From CAJBVG01 sp943372995 (lineage in GTDB: Bacteria; Bacteroidota; Bacteroidia; Sphingobacteriales; Sphingobacteriaceae): a DNA stretch of 64,000 bases. A program made the translations under genes and the position numbers. The notes beneath the pieces were generated by a model. It worked only from the letters and a program-made list of their open reading frames with translations. It was not told the DNA's origin and did not search any database. The DNA lies in NCBI GenBank assembly GCA_943372995.1, contig CALSAQ010000010.1, positions 1 to 64,000 of the forward strand, in the 5' to 3' direction. Of the stretch, positions 8,441-16,698 are shown in pieces; the stretch's first letter is position 1; each line of letters opens with the position of its first letter.

Positions 8441-8459
8441 CCTATACCCCAGATATAGG
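8441..8459. promoter_or_regulatory. Dyad between divergent transfer operons
   Basis: CCTATA and TATAGG (8441-8446 and 8454-8459) form a dyad with a seven-base spacer between the minus-strand mobilisation operon and the plus-strand operon starting at 8502. TATCTTGG follows a few bases later, one mismatch from the TAnnTTTG box. A shared operator is possible. Evidence is weak. Confidence 0.3.
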
Positions 8460-8501
8460 TTGTTTTTTGTATCTTGGAATACACAACTAAACCAAATTAT
8501 T

Positions 8502-8984
8502 ATGGCAACAATTCCACAATCGATTATTTCGCATTGGAGTCATTTCTTTGATGCAGTACCTTTTTCTACAAAAGATTTTTATTTAGAAGTGCAAAAAGCA
8601 GTTGAAAAACGGAACATTCCCGATGTAAAAATGTCTGAAGTTTCGCTTTCAACAGGAGGAATGTTTTCTTCTAAGCGTTTGTATTTAAAAGTGACTCGAA
8701 AAGAGTTTGTTTTTCATGTTTGTGCAGCACCATTTGGCACAGGCTTTTTTGTATCATGGTGGTTAGGAGAAGAGGATAACAGTCCTATTCGAGCTCTCTT
8801 ACAGAAAATACCGTTTATCGGAGGATGGTTCAGTGGACAGAGGAATAAAACTTTTTTTCAGATTGACACAGAAGGAATGTTCAAAGGCTGCATTCAGTCC
8901 GCGGTGAAGGAAGCAATCGAAGTGCTAACAAGCAAGCACGGAATGAGAATGCTTGATACCGCTGAACTCAATCCGCAATATTAA
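8502..8984 (+). CDS. Hypothetical protein preceding transfer-type ATPase
   Basis: I chose the ATG at 8502 (160 residues, MATIPQSIISHWSHFFDAVP). An upstream in-frame start at 8460 would overlap the dyad. The protein has an amphipathic N-terminal helix, a beta-rich centre (SKRLYLKVTRKEFVFHVCAA) and a helical C-terminus. The segment GTGFFVSWWLGEE followed by IPFIGGWFSGQ may contact the membrane. There is no signal peptide. It ends 11 bases before the large ATPase gene, so the two form an operon. Small partners of this kind often precede HerA/TraD-like ATPases in mobile elements, but I cannot name the family. Confidence 0.55.
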   Translation: MATIPQSIISHWSHFFDAVPFSTKDFYLEVQKAVEKRNIPDVKMSEVSLSTGGMFSSKRLYLKVTRKEFVFHVCAAPFGTGFFVSWWLGEEDNSPIRALLQKIPFIGGWFSGQRNKTFFQIDTEGMFKGCIQSAVKEAIEVLTSKHGMRMLDTAELNPQY

Positions 8985-8995
8985 TCTGAGAGCGT

Positions 8996-11965
8996 ATGAA
9001 TACTGATTTAGTTTCTTCATATACGCAACAGTTTTATGAATGGGAACATCGAGGGAGAGGATGGGATGTCTATGAACATCCTGTATTTCTTGAACCTCGA
9101 TATTATCCATTACTGTTCAAAGAACAATACGAAACATTTGAAGATGATGGTGCAACTTCTTCGTGGTGGGATTCTATAATTTCTTTGTTTACATCTTCGA
9201 AAGAAAAACATATAACAGAAAAAATTGAAGAAGATGAAGTAACAGATGCATTTGTGTTTTCTGATGATGTTCCGCTTGTGTGCTTGTCAGTACGTTTTCC
9301 AAAAGGACACAAGGTAGGTGTAACTGAGATGGAACAATTCATTGTTATGCTGTCATATTGCTCGTATCCAATAAGCTTTGAATTGATTGCATCTGCAAGC
9401 AATATCAATATGCAATTTGTATGTAGGACAGTTGACCAACATATCGTACAGCATCAGCTGAAAGCATACTTCCCTCTTTCCAGTTGCATTGTCTCTGTAG
9501 ATACGCTTGATACGTTTTTTAAGGGAGAGTCATATTATGCAACTGCGAATCTCGGACTGGCAGAAGAATTTATGCGACCGCTTGCTCAAGTACGAGGATT
9601 TGATTTAGACCCATATGTTGGATTGTTTGGAATGTTTGACCAGTTGCAAGATGATGAACAATGCGTGTTGCAAATTTTGTTTTCTGGAGCAGTAAATAGT
9701 TGGTCAAAAAGCATTGTGCAATCGGTTACAAGTAGTGATGGCTCTTCCTTTTTCATTGATGCACCAGAGATGGTAAAACTTGCACAGGAAAAAGTTGCTC
9801 ATCCGTTGTTTGGTGTTACGCTTTCTCTTTGTGTAAAAAGTATGTCAGATACACGAGCAGATAGTTTGTGTAATGCATTGTGTTTTGCAATAAATCATTT
9901 ATCTAAATCGGAGAGTAATTCGCTTGTGCAATTATCAAATGCATCGTATCTGCTTAGCACTCGCATAGAAGATATCTATGCACGAAGGACACATCGCTTA
10001 GGAATGCTGTTAAATAGCAGAGAGCTTATTACCCTCTTACACTTCCCTTCTGTTTCGGTTACAACATCAAAACTGAATAGGAGTATGGTGCGGTCAAAAC
10101 AAATTGCATCTTCACAGACAAGGTATACTCATGTGCTCGGTGTAAATAATCATTTAGGAGTCTCAAGAAATATCACTGTAAGCACCGAACAGAGAATGCA
10201 ACATACGCATGTTGTTGGAGCAACAGGAACTGGAAAGTCTACTTTTTTACTCGAATCAATTAGGCAAGATATTGCGAATGGACATGGGTTAGCTCTTTTT
10301 GACCCGCACGGAGATATTGCCGAGCAAGTGATTGCATCAATTCCAAAATCTCGACTTGATGATGTTATTATTGTTGACCCTTCTGATGTTGAGTTTCCTG
10401 TTGGATTGAATATCCTATCTGCACATTCTGATATTGAAAAAGAAGTATTAGCATCAGACTTAGTTGCAATCTTTAAGCGATTATCGACAAGTTGGGGCGA
10501 CCAAATGAATTCAGTATTTGCAAATGCGATTCTTGCAATGTTAGAGAGTTCTGAGAAGTGTACGCTTTTTGATTTGCGAAGATTCCTCATTGAAAAGTCT
10601 TTCCGAGATACATTTCTGTCTTCAATTAAAGACCCGCATATTGTGTATTACTGGCAGAAAGAATTTCCATTGTTAAAGAGCTCTTCAATTGCTCCAATCC
10701 TTACTCGATTAGATACATTCTTGCGACCAAAGCCAATTAGAAATATTGTCACCCAAAAAGAAGGATTAGATTTTGCATCAATATTGAACACCAACAAGAT
10801 TTTTATTGTAAAACTTTCACAAGGAATCATTGGTGCGGAGAATAGTTATTTATTAGGTTCGTTGTTGTTATCCAAACTACAGCAAACAGCATTAGGCAGA
10901 CAATCTATTGAAAAGGAACATCGGAAACCATTCTATATTTATATTGATGAATTCCAACATTTCATTTCCCCTTCTCTTTCAAGCATGCTATCAGGTGCAA
11001 GAAAGTACAATGTTGGATTGATACTTGCACATCAAGATATACAGCAAATACAGCACGCTGATTCAGAACTTACCAATGCTCTCATTACTAATGCAGGAAT
11101 TCGAGTGTGTTTTCGATTGGGAGAAACTGATGCAAAGAAATTAGAAAGTGGATACCTGTATTTTAATTCGGAAGACTTTTTAAATCTTGGACGAGGAGAA
11201 GCAATTGTGAGAATTGAAAAATCTGATAATGATTTTAATATGCAATGTGTGGTATCTCATGAAAAATTGGAAACAGTTTCGTTTGAAGATGTACTTAAAA
11301 ATTCTCGTGAGAAGTATGCAACGACTAATCCAACTTCGGATCATTTCTTAGAAGAAATTACGTCAGTTGAACCTGCTACACAATCAGAGGTTAGCAAGCC
11401 AAAAGTTTCTGAAAAGGTTATAGAGGATGTCAAAGAAGAAGAGAAAGTTATACAACCAAACATTTCTGAGCATAGATATTTGCAGACATTGATTAAAAGG
11501 ATGGCCGAATCATTTGGATATACTGCAACTATTGAGCAAAGTATTCCAGATGGAACAGGAAGGGTTGATGTGAGCTTGGAAAGAAATAACTTCAGGATTG
11601 CCTGTGAAATTTCAATTACCACTTCTCATACGTGGGAAATTCATAATATAAAAAAATGTTTTGGTGCAGGATATGATATTGTTGCTGTTTGTTCAAGAGA
11701 TACCAAAACGTTATCGAACATTAGAAAGATAGTTTCTACTGAGCTTAGTGAATCTGAACAAAGAAGTGTGTTGGTGTTATTCCCTGATGAGTTAATAAAA
11801 TATTTAGAAGATAATTCAAAGGAGAAAATTAATACGGAGACAAGGAGTAAGGGTTACAGAGTTAAAGTGTCGTATGAGCAAATGAGTTCAAAGGAAATGG
11901 AGAGCAAAAAAGATTCGATTGGAAGAGTTATTGCAGATTCAATACGCAAAATGAGGAATAAATAA
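8996..11965 (+). CDS. HerA/TraD-type DNA-pumping ATPase with C-terminal nuclease-like domain
   Basis: This 989-residue protein has a long N-terminal region without clear homology (1-390), then a P-loop with GATGTGKST at about 407-415 and LFDPHGD shortly after. Walker B (YIYIDEFQHF) is near 645-655, followed by SGARKYNVGLILAHQDIQQI. This is the type IV secretion DNA-binding/HerA class that moves DNA through a hexameric ring. After an acidic linker (about 785-820) a final domain reads GTGRVDVSLERNN and FRIACEISITT near 850-875. That is a D-x(n)-E-x-S layout resembling the PD-(D/E)XK nuclease fold, but with serine in place of the lysine. The nuclease reading is tentative. It could be a second coupling ATPase or a defence protein. 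Confidence 0.7.
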   Translation: MNTDLVSSYTQQFYEWEHRGRGWDVYEHPVFLEPRYYPLLFKEQYETFEDDGATSSWWDSIISLFTSSKEKHITEKIEEDEVTDAFVFSDDVPLVCLSVRFPKGHKVGVTEMEQFIVMLSYCSYPISFELIASASNINMQFVCRTVDQHIVQHQLKAYFPLSSCIVSVDTLDTFFKGESYYATANLGLAEEFMRPLAQVRGFDLDPYVGLFGMFDQLQDDEQCVLQILFSGAVNSWSKSIVQSVTSSDGSSFFIDAPEMVKLAQEKVAHPLFGVTLSLCVKSMSDTRADSLCNALCFAINHLSKSESNSLVQLSNASYLLSTRIEDIYARRTHRLGMLLNSRELITLLHFPSVSVTTSKLNRSMVRSKQIASSQTRYTHVLGVNNHLGVSRNITVSTEQRMQHTHVVGATGTGKSTFLLESIRQDIANGHGLALFDPHGDIAEQVIASIPKSRLDDVIIVDPSDVEFPVGLNILSAHSDIEKEVLASDLVAIFKRLSTSWGDQMNSVFANAILAMLESSEKCTLFDLRRFLIEKSFRDTFLSSIKDPHIVYYWQKEFPLLKSSSIAPILTRLDTFLRPKPIRNIVTQKEGLDFASILNTNKIFIVKLSQGIIGAENSYLLGSLLLSKLQQTALGRQSIEKEHRKPFYIYIDEFQHFISPSLSSMLSGARKYNVGLILAHQDIQQIQHADSELTNALITNAGIRVCFRLGETDAKKLESGYLYFNSEDFLNLGRGEAIVRIEKSDNDFNMQCVVSHEKLETVSFEDVLKNSREKYATTNPTSDHFLEEITSVEPATQSEVSKPKVSEKVIEDVKEEEKVIQPNISEHRYLQTLIKRMAESFGYTATIEQSIPDGTGRVDVSLERNNFRIACEISITTSHTWEIHNIKKCFGAGYDIVAVCSRDTKTLSNIRKIVSTELSESEQRSVLVLFPDELIKYLEDNSKEKINTETRSKGYRVKVSYEQMSSKEMESKKDSIGRVIADSIRKMRNK

Positions 11966-12023
11966 AGCCTGATAAATAATAATAGAGCACCTATGCGTGC
12001 TAATATTTTTAGTATTTTTTAAT

Positions 12024-12031
12024 TATATTTG
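12024..12031 (+). promoter_or_regulatory. -7 box (TATATTTG) for the TcmP/DUF5131 operon
   Basis: TATATTTG is a perfect TAnnTTTG box. It ends only five bases before the ATG at 12037, so transcription would begin at or within a base or two of the start codon and the message would be leaderless. No convincing TTG -33 element is visible in the T-rich stretch upstream. The box gives this pair its own promoter, separate from the ATPase gene that ends at 11965. Confidence 0.55.
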
Positions 12032-12036
12032 CGATT

Positions 12037-12876
12037 ATGAACAGGTTTGATCCGATAGAATATGTCCGAGAAGATGGACTAATTATTCCAGATGTAGGTA
12101 TTTGGGGTTTAGAAAAGTATAAACTACAAGGAGCATATTGTGACATTTTTACCTCAGGAATGAGAAAAAAATGGGAGGAGCTAGTTTACATTGATTTATT
12201 TGCTGGGGCTGGTTTTGCAAATATTAGAGATGAAAATCGGAATGTAAAAAGTTCTAGTTTAATAGCAGCTTCAATTCCGCATAAGTTTACAAAATACATT
12301 CTTTGTGAGCAAGACGAAGAAAAGATGAACGCATTAAAACATAGATTTAATGTTAATTATCCAAATTTGAATGCTGATTTTATTTGTGGGGATTCAAATG
12401 AAATGGTAGATGAAATAATTGATAAAATACCAAAGTCAAATAGTGCTTTACGATTTTGTTTTGTTGATCCATTTTCCTTGAATCTTAATTTTGAGACAAT
12501 TAAAAAAATATCACAAATTGGAAGGGTGGACTTTTTAATCTTATTGGCTTTGCAAATGGGAGGGAAACGGAATTTTCATAATTATATTAAAGATGAAAGT
12601 TCAAGAATTGATGAATTTATAGGGAATAATGAATGGAGAACACCGTTTAGAAATGGAGAAATATCACAAGATAATTTAGTTAAATTTTTAGCTGATTCTT
12701 ATGATTCAAATATGTCAAAATTGGGTTATGTTGTTGATCCCAAATTAAAGTACCCCGTAAAAAATAAATCTAATTTACCGCTATATTATTTGGCATTTTA
12801 CTCAAAAAATCCTCAAGGGAATAATTTTTATAAAAGTATAGAGAGATATCAAACGGTTCAAATGAAATTATTTTAA
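12037..12876 (+). CDS. tcmP: Three-Cys-motif partner protein (TcmP family)
   Basis: This 279-residue protein fits the TcmP family, named for its constant pairing with a three-Cys-motif protein (family knowledge). The signature is the segment YIDLFAGAGFANI (about residues 50-62), which looks like a Rossmann methyltransferase motif I. It is followed by LCEQDEEKMNALKHR, matching motif II, and FCFVDPFSLNLNFETI, matching motif IV. It therefore probably has a SAM-dependent methyltransferase-like fold, though the biochemical role is not known to me. The gene ends two bases before the DUF5131 gene starts, so the two are made together. It lies in element cargo next to transfer genes, which is the usual setting of defence systems. 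Confidence 0.8.
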   Translation: MNRFDPIEYVREDGLIIPDVGIWGLEKYKLQGAYCDIFTSGMRKKWEELVYIDLFAGAGFANIRDENRNVKSSSLIAASIPHKFTKYILCEQDEEKMNALKHRFNVNYPNLNADFICGDSNEMVDEIIDKIPKSNSALRFCFVDPFSLNLNFETIKKISQIGRVDFLILLALQMGGKRNFHNYIKDESSRIDEFIGNNEWRTPFRNGEISQDNLVKFLADSYDSNMSKLGYVVDPKLKYPVKNKSNLPLYYLAFYSKNPQGNNFYKSIERYQTVQMKLF

Positions 12877-12878
12877 AT

Positions 12879-13646
12879 ATGGCACAATCAAGTATTGAGT
12901 GGACAGAGTTGACATGGAATCCAGTTACTGGTTGTACTAAGATTAGTCCAGGTTGTAAGTTTTGCTACGCTGAAGTAATGTCTAGAAGACTGCATGCAAT
13001 GGGTATAGAAAAATATAGTCAAAGCTTTAAACTTAGGATACATCCAGAAGAATTACTTACACCCTATAAATGGAAAAAACCAAAGGTCGTATTTGTTAAC
13101 TCTATGAGCGATTTATTTCACCCAGATGTTCCGTTGGAGTTTATTCAACAAGTGTTTGAGGTAATGAATAAAACGCCACGACATATTTATCAAGTGCTGA
13201 CGAAGCGATCGGAGAGGTTACTCGAAATATCCTCTCAGTTAAGATGGACAAAAAACATTTGGATGGGTGTTTCTGTTGAAAATCAAGACTACACTTTTAG
13301 AGTGAAGGATTTAGCAAAGACTAGAGCAAAGATTAAATTCTTATCTATAGAGCCTTTAATAGGTGAAATTGATACGTTGGATTTAAGACGAATAAATTGG
13401 GTAATAGTTGGAGGAGAGTCAGGGCATAAAGCGAGACCCATAGAAAAAAAATGGATTCATTTTATAAGAAAAAAATGTAAAGAAAATGATGTCCCTTTTT
13501 TCTTCAAGCAATGGGGGAAAGCTAGATTTAATTCTAATCAGTTAGATCCAACAATAGCTTCGGAACATCCACAGCATGCTAAGGGAGGGTGTCAATTAGA
13601 TGGTAAAATTTATAGGGAAATGCCAGTTACCAGTCCAATAGTTTAA
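12879..13646 (+). CDS. DUF5131 / phage Gp37-Gp68-like three-Cys-motif protein
   Basis: This 255-residue protein begins SIEWTELTWNPVTGCTKISP and carries the spaced cysteines C19, C27 and C30 in GCTKISPGCKFCYAE, the radical SAM-like three-Cys motif that defines the family. Downstream are VVFVNSMSDLFHPDVP, a TIM-barrel strand, and INWVIVGGESGHKARP near 155, the family's second signature. It ends with CKENDVPFFFKQWGK. The family is often annotated as phage Gp37/Gp68 and is found beside TcmP. A radical SAM reaction is plausible but the substrate is unknown. The start follows the tcmP stop by two bases. Confidence 0.85.
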   Translation: MAQSSIEWTELTWNPVTGCTKISPGCKFCYAEVMSRRLHAMGIEKYSQSFKLRIHPEELLTPYKWKKPKVVFVNSMSDLFHPDVPLEFIQQVFEVMNKTPRHIYQVLTKRSERLLEISSQLRWTKNIWMGVSVENQDYTFRVKDLAKTRAKIKFLSIEPLIGEIDTLDLRRINWVIVGGESGHKARPIEKKWIHFIRKKCKENDVPFFFKQWGKARFNSNQLDPTIASEHPQHAKGGCQLDGKIYREMPVTSPIV

Positions 13647-13738
13647 GAAATAATATTCTTTAGTAAATTTGTTAATCTATACTGTTACCGATTACCTGCT
13701 AACTAAAAATGTAATTTTAAAAATGATTGAATAAGTTA

Positions 13739-14035
13739 TTATTGTTTTTCATTAAGTTTCTCATTAAGAGTATACAATCGCTCAGCTATTGATATGCATG
13801 TCTCAAGTTCCATTCTATTTAGGTTGTCCTCAACAAGTGATTCTAATCCATTATAGGTGGTCAAAGTATTATGAATAAAATTCCAATCATCTTTTAACTC
13901 AAGAGGGAAATCATCTTCTTTAAGTGTCATGATATTATAAAAGGCACCTAGAAGACGTGACTTTAAATCACCATCATCAATCACCATTCTGTGAATCGCA
14001 ACAGCTATTTTTGATTTTGGATACTTTTTACTCAT
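13739..14035 (-). CDS. Small helical protein, third gene of unrecognised nuclease operon
   Basis: This 98-residue acidic protein is predicted to be all helix (MSKKYPKSKIAVAIHRMVID, then LKSRLLGAFYNIMTLKEDD and a C-terminal AERLYTLNEKLNEKQ coiled-coil-like end). It has no membrane segment and no recognised family. It begins 12 bases after the stop of the nuclease gene at 14048 on the same strand and is clearly the last gene of that operon. Small acidic helical proteins in this position are often regulators, inhibitors or immunity partners. That is inference. Confidence 0.55.
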   Translation of the reverse strand: MSKKYPKSKIAVAIHRMVIDDGDLKSRLLGAFYNIMTLKEDDFPLELKDDWNFIHNTLTTYNGLESLVEDNLNRMELETCISIAERLYTLNEKLNEKQ

Positions 14036-14047
14036 ATTTTAGTTATT

Positions 14048-15097
14048 TTATAATTGCATAAATTCTTCAAATATTTTGTCATCTACATTACAATGCTTAA
14101 TCAAGAATTGCATAATGTCCTGAATAAACTTTCTTGTTATATCTGGGTATTTCTTCACCAATTTTTGATCAATTTTGATCCCCTTTTCATAAAAGCAATT
14201 CTCATAAACATCTTGAATAAACGCAGGTATTTTTGACGTAGCAGATGTTTGTAATGTTAATCTTGTACAAATGTTCACGAAATCAGCCTGCCATTCAGGT
14301 TCAAAAGGTTTGTTACTTTGTGTGGCAATATTTACGGCATCGTGAATTCGCCTTTTTTCATTTAGGGCTTCTGCTCCACCGTACAGACAATTAATACATG
14401 CACTTTCGAAATCAGAATAATTTAGAATAATCGCTTCGCTTGAATTTTTTAATACTAAATAGCAAAACAGTTCCACGGTGTAATAGTGAATATATTTTTC
14501 AAGCAAACTTTTTTCAGGGAATAGTTTTTTCTGATTTGAATTTGACTTTAAAATATGTATAATATTATGGATACTTCTCCAATTTTCTCTATTCCAGAAA
14601 TCAATTGTTATGTAATCAATTAGTTTTTCATTTGAAACTTTGTACGCCGTTATATTACTAGTAAGTTTTTTGTATTTAGCGTGTTCTATCTTTATTTGTT
14701 TATCTACATCATCAGTAAATCCAAGTAACATCTTTCTAATTTCAGACTCTGTTAAGCAAATAACATTATGAGAGTGAGCAATTTGTCTAGCATTCTGATG
14801 GATCTTTGTCTTTATTAAATATGCTTTATTTAACTTGTAAAATGAAGCAATACCCATAAACTTATATAGTTCATCTAATGCACTATTTTCACCACTCTTA
14901 CATTCAGCACCAATTTGGAAAAAAGATAAATCAGCATTAAAATTATATCCATATACATCTATATCCGATATATCATGACTTTTAAATGTTGTTATATAAC
15001 TCTTATTTCTAAGAATAATTTCATAATGAGTATTAAAGCCCATATACCTATATAAGAGCTTACACATTATTTTAAGATTAAGATCTTTGTTATCCAT
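14048..15097 (-). CDS. PD-(D/E)XK-type nuclease-like protein of unrecognised system
   Basis: The N-terminal 100 residues of this 349-residue protein have the restriction-endonuclease core. SHDISDIDVYGYN holds D45 and D47, and about 18 residues later IGAECKSGENS holds E65-C-K67, giving the D-x(n)-E-x-K triad. The next helix, LDELYKFMGIASFYKLNKA, is the typical one after the active site, and YLIKTKIHQNARQIAH fits the following strand. Residues 120-349 are helical and unassigned. The start lies one base after the stop of the 416-residue gene upstream, so the two proteins are probably made in fixed ratio. A DNA- or RNA-cutting effector is likely. The trigger is unknown. Confidence 0.65.
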   Translation of the reverse strand: MDNKDLNLKIMCKLLYRYMGFNTHYEIILRNKSYITTFKSHDISDIDVYGYNFNADLSFFQIGAECKSGENSALDELYKFMGIASFYKLNKAYLIKTKIHQNARQIAHSHNVICLTESEIRKMLLGFTDDVDKQIKIEHAKYKKLTSNITAYKVSNEKLIDYITIDFWNRENWRSIHNIIHILKSNSNQKKLFPEKSLLEKYIHYYTVELFCYLVLKNSSEAIILNYSDFESACINCLYGGAEALNEKRRIHDAVNIATQSNKPFEPEWQADFVNICTRLTLQTSATSKIPAFIQDVYENCFYEKGIKIDQKLVKKYPDITRKFIQDIMQFLIKHCNVDDKIFEEFMQL

Positions 15098-15098
15098 T

Positions 15099-16349
15099 TT
15101 ATATATCTATACCTCTTAATAAATCATTGACTGTTTCAACAGTGGAAGTCGTTACACTAATGCTTTTGTCATCAAGCACCTTCGTTCTAGTTTGAGTTGG
15201 ATGTAATATGTTTCCAGGCATTAATATTTGTTTAGCTACCTCTTCAGAGTTATCAAATCTACTAGTCTCTCCAATTTTAATCATTTCGTTGGCCATGGTA
15301 ACAACTTTTTTATTCTCATCATTATCAATGAAATGCACTTCATATCTTGAGCCTGATGGCATTATTTTCACTAATCCCAAGTTTCTAACTGACTCATATT
15401 GCTTTAAACTTTCTGAATGTCCTTTTAAATAGCCTCTTCTTACAAGAGCATTAATAAGTTTTTCAGGATCATATATTTTTGTAATACCAGCAAAATTTTC
15501 ACCATATCTAACACATGATATCAAAGCCCTTGCTTTATGTAATAATTCTTTTTCTTCTTTACCAACACCAGTTCTCGGTGTAAAAATAAATTTCTTTAAA
15601 CCAGTAGTTGAATTTACTGCTAAAGTTGGCAGGCACCCAAGTTTAATAGCGTCTCTTAGTAATTCCTCGTTGAACTTCCCGTCTGGAAGTCCTTGATAAG
15701 CCTTTATTTGCTCAATTATTTTCAAGAATTCAACAGAGTCATATTTTTTTAAAAGATTAAATATAGATTCTGGATTATCATCAAAATATAATGGTGAATA
15801 TAATATTTTTTCAGAATCCGCAGGGGATATGTAGGAATCAAGCAAAGAAGTCTTTTTTCCAACGTCTATAATTATATCCCTTTGTTTAGGATCAATTCCT
15901 AAATTACTTATTATATCCTTCTCTTTATGCGGAAAGGCACTTAAATGTTCTAATATTTTAATTGTTTGTGATGAAATTTCACTATCATTTTCAGAAACGA
16001 AATACTCTCCCAAGTCGTTATATATTTTCCTTAAGTCGGGTACAAGAACATCAATTCTTTCTATGGGTAATCTACCAGAGGATTTTTTAAGACGAACAAA
16101 ACCTAATGTCTCTAGGTGAAGTAAACCTGCATTTGCTATTTGCATAGGTATTTTCAATTCTCCTGCAGCAGCGTAAAATGCTTTCATTTCATTAATTACT
16201 TCGTGATCTTTGATAGTTGTAGCAATTTGTACTGCAACTCCCAATTCCTTTAAAAAAGAATATTCAGACTCGACAATAGCTCCCGTTGCACCAATCAGTC
16301 CATGGTGTATATCATGAATTTTTAAGCCAATAGATATATTATCTGACAT
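15099..16349 (-). CDS. Large unrecognised protein with winged-helix-like N-terminus, first gene of nuclease operon
   Basis: This 416-residue protein has no signal peptide or membrane segment. Residues about 45-85 (NEMKAFYAAAGELKIPMQIA then AGLLHLETLGFVRLKK) and 140-170 (SQTIKILEHLSAFPHKEKDI then NLGIDPKQRDIIIDVGKK) look like two winged-helix units. A third may lie near 310-330 (DPEKLINALVRRGYLKGHSE). This suggests a DNA-binding or sensor component. No enzyme motif is visible and I recognise no family. It is first in a three-gene minus-strand operon with the nuclease at 14048 and the small protein at 13739, in a mobile element. That setting suggests an uncharacterised defence module. Confidence 0.6.
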   Translation of the reverse strand: MSDNISIGLKIHDIHHGLIGATGAIVESEYSFLKELGVAVQIATTIKDHEVINEMKAFYAAAGELKIPMQIANAGLLHLETLGFVRLKKSSGRLPIERIDVLVPDLRKIYNDLGEYFVSENDSEISSQTIKILEHLSAFPHKEKDIISNLGIDPKQRDIIIDVGKKTSLLDSYISPADSEKILYSPLYFDDNPESIFNLLKKYDSVEFLKIIEQIKAYQGLPDGKFNEELLRDAIKLGCLPTLAVNSTTGLKKFIFTPRTGVGKEEKELLHKARALISCVRYGENFAGITKIYDPEKLINALVRRGYLKGHSESLKQYESVRNLGLVKIMPSGSRYEVHFIDNDENKKVVTMANEMIKIGETSRFDNSEEVAKQILMPGNILHPTQTRTKVLDDKSISVTTSTVETVNDLLRGIDI

Positions 16350-16458
16350 AATTTATGAATTAAATGCTTTTCACAATATAAGAAGAGTAATTAAATTATG
16401 ACAAATATGTATGTAGTAAACTTCAAAATACGTAGACTTTTGATATAAAAGAAGAGGT

Positions 16459-16692
16459 TTATTTTAAAAAAGTGGATATTAGATGACAATACTTCTTTTG
16501 AGGATTTGATTTGTTTTTTTCCCAATTCGTAATACAGTCCTCGGTTACCCCAATCAGTTTAGCTACATCTTTTTGCAATAATCCCCTATCAAGCCTCGAT
16601 TTTCGTATCTGGTCGCCAATTGTGATAACTTCCTTCGGATATGCCTTAGAAAGTGGTTTTTTGACGGTTTTGAACTGTTTGGAAAAAGGCAA
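16459..16692 (-). CDS. Helix-turn-helix protein whose 5' end meets the element/chromosome junction
   Basis: The reading starts at a TTG at 16692 (77 residues). No ATG precedes it in frame before a stop at 16717-16719, so the true start may have been lost or moved by the junction. The HTH is clear: GDQIRKSRLDRGLLQKDVAK then GVTEDCITNWEKNKSNPQKK, like the Bacteroidota proteins that begin with a proline-rich KPLSKAYPKE segment. It ends shortly after the HTH, as family members usually do. It faces away from yifB, and any promoter would lie inside the yifB remnant. Confidence 0.6.
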   Translation of the reverse strand: MPFSKQFKTVKKPLSKAYPKEVITIGDQIRKSRLDRGLLQKDVAKLIGVTEDCITNWEKNKSNPQKKYCHLISTFLK

Positions 16693-16698
16693 CGCTTG

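Noticed and set aside
16459..16692. The HTH gene as a chromosomal regulator of yifB
   Set aside because: It lies wholly on the element side of the junction, faces away from yifB, and its N-terminus appears altered by the junction.
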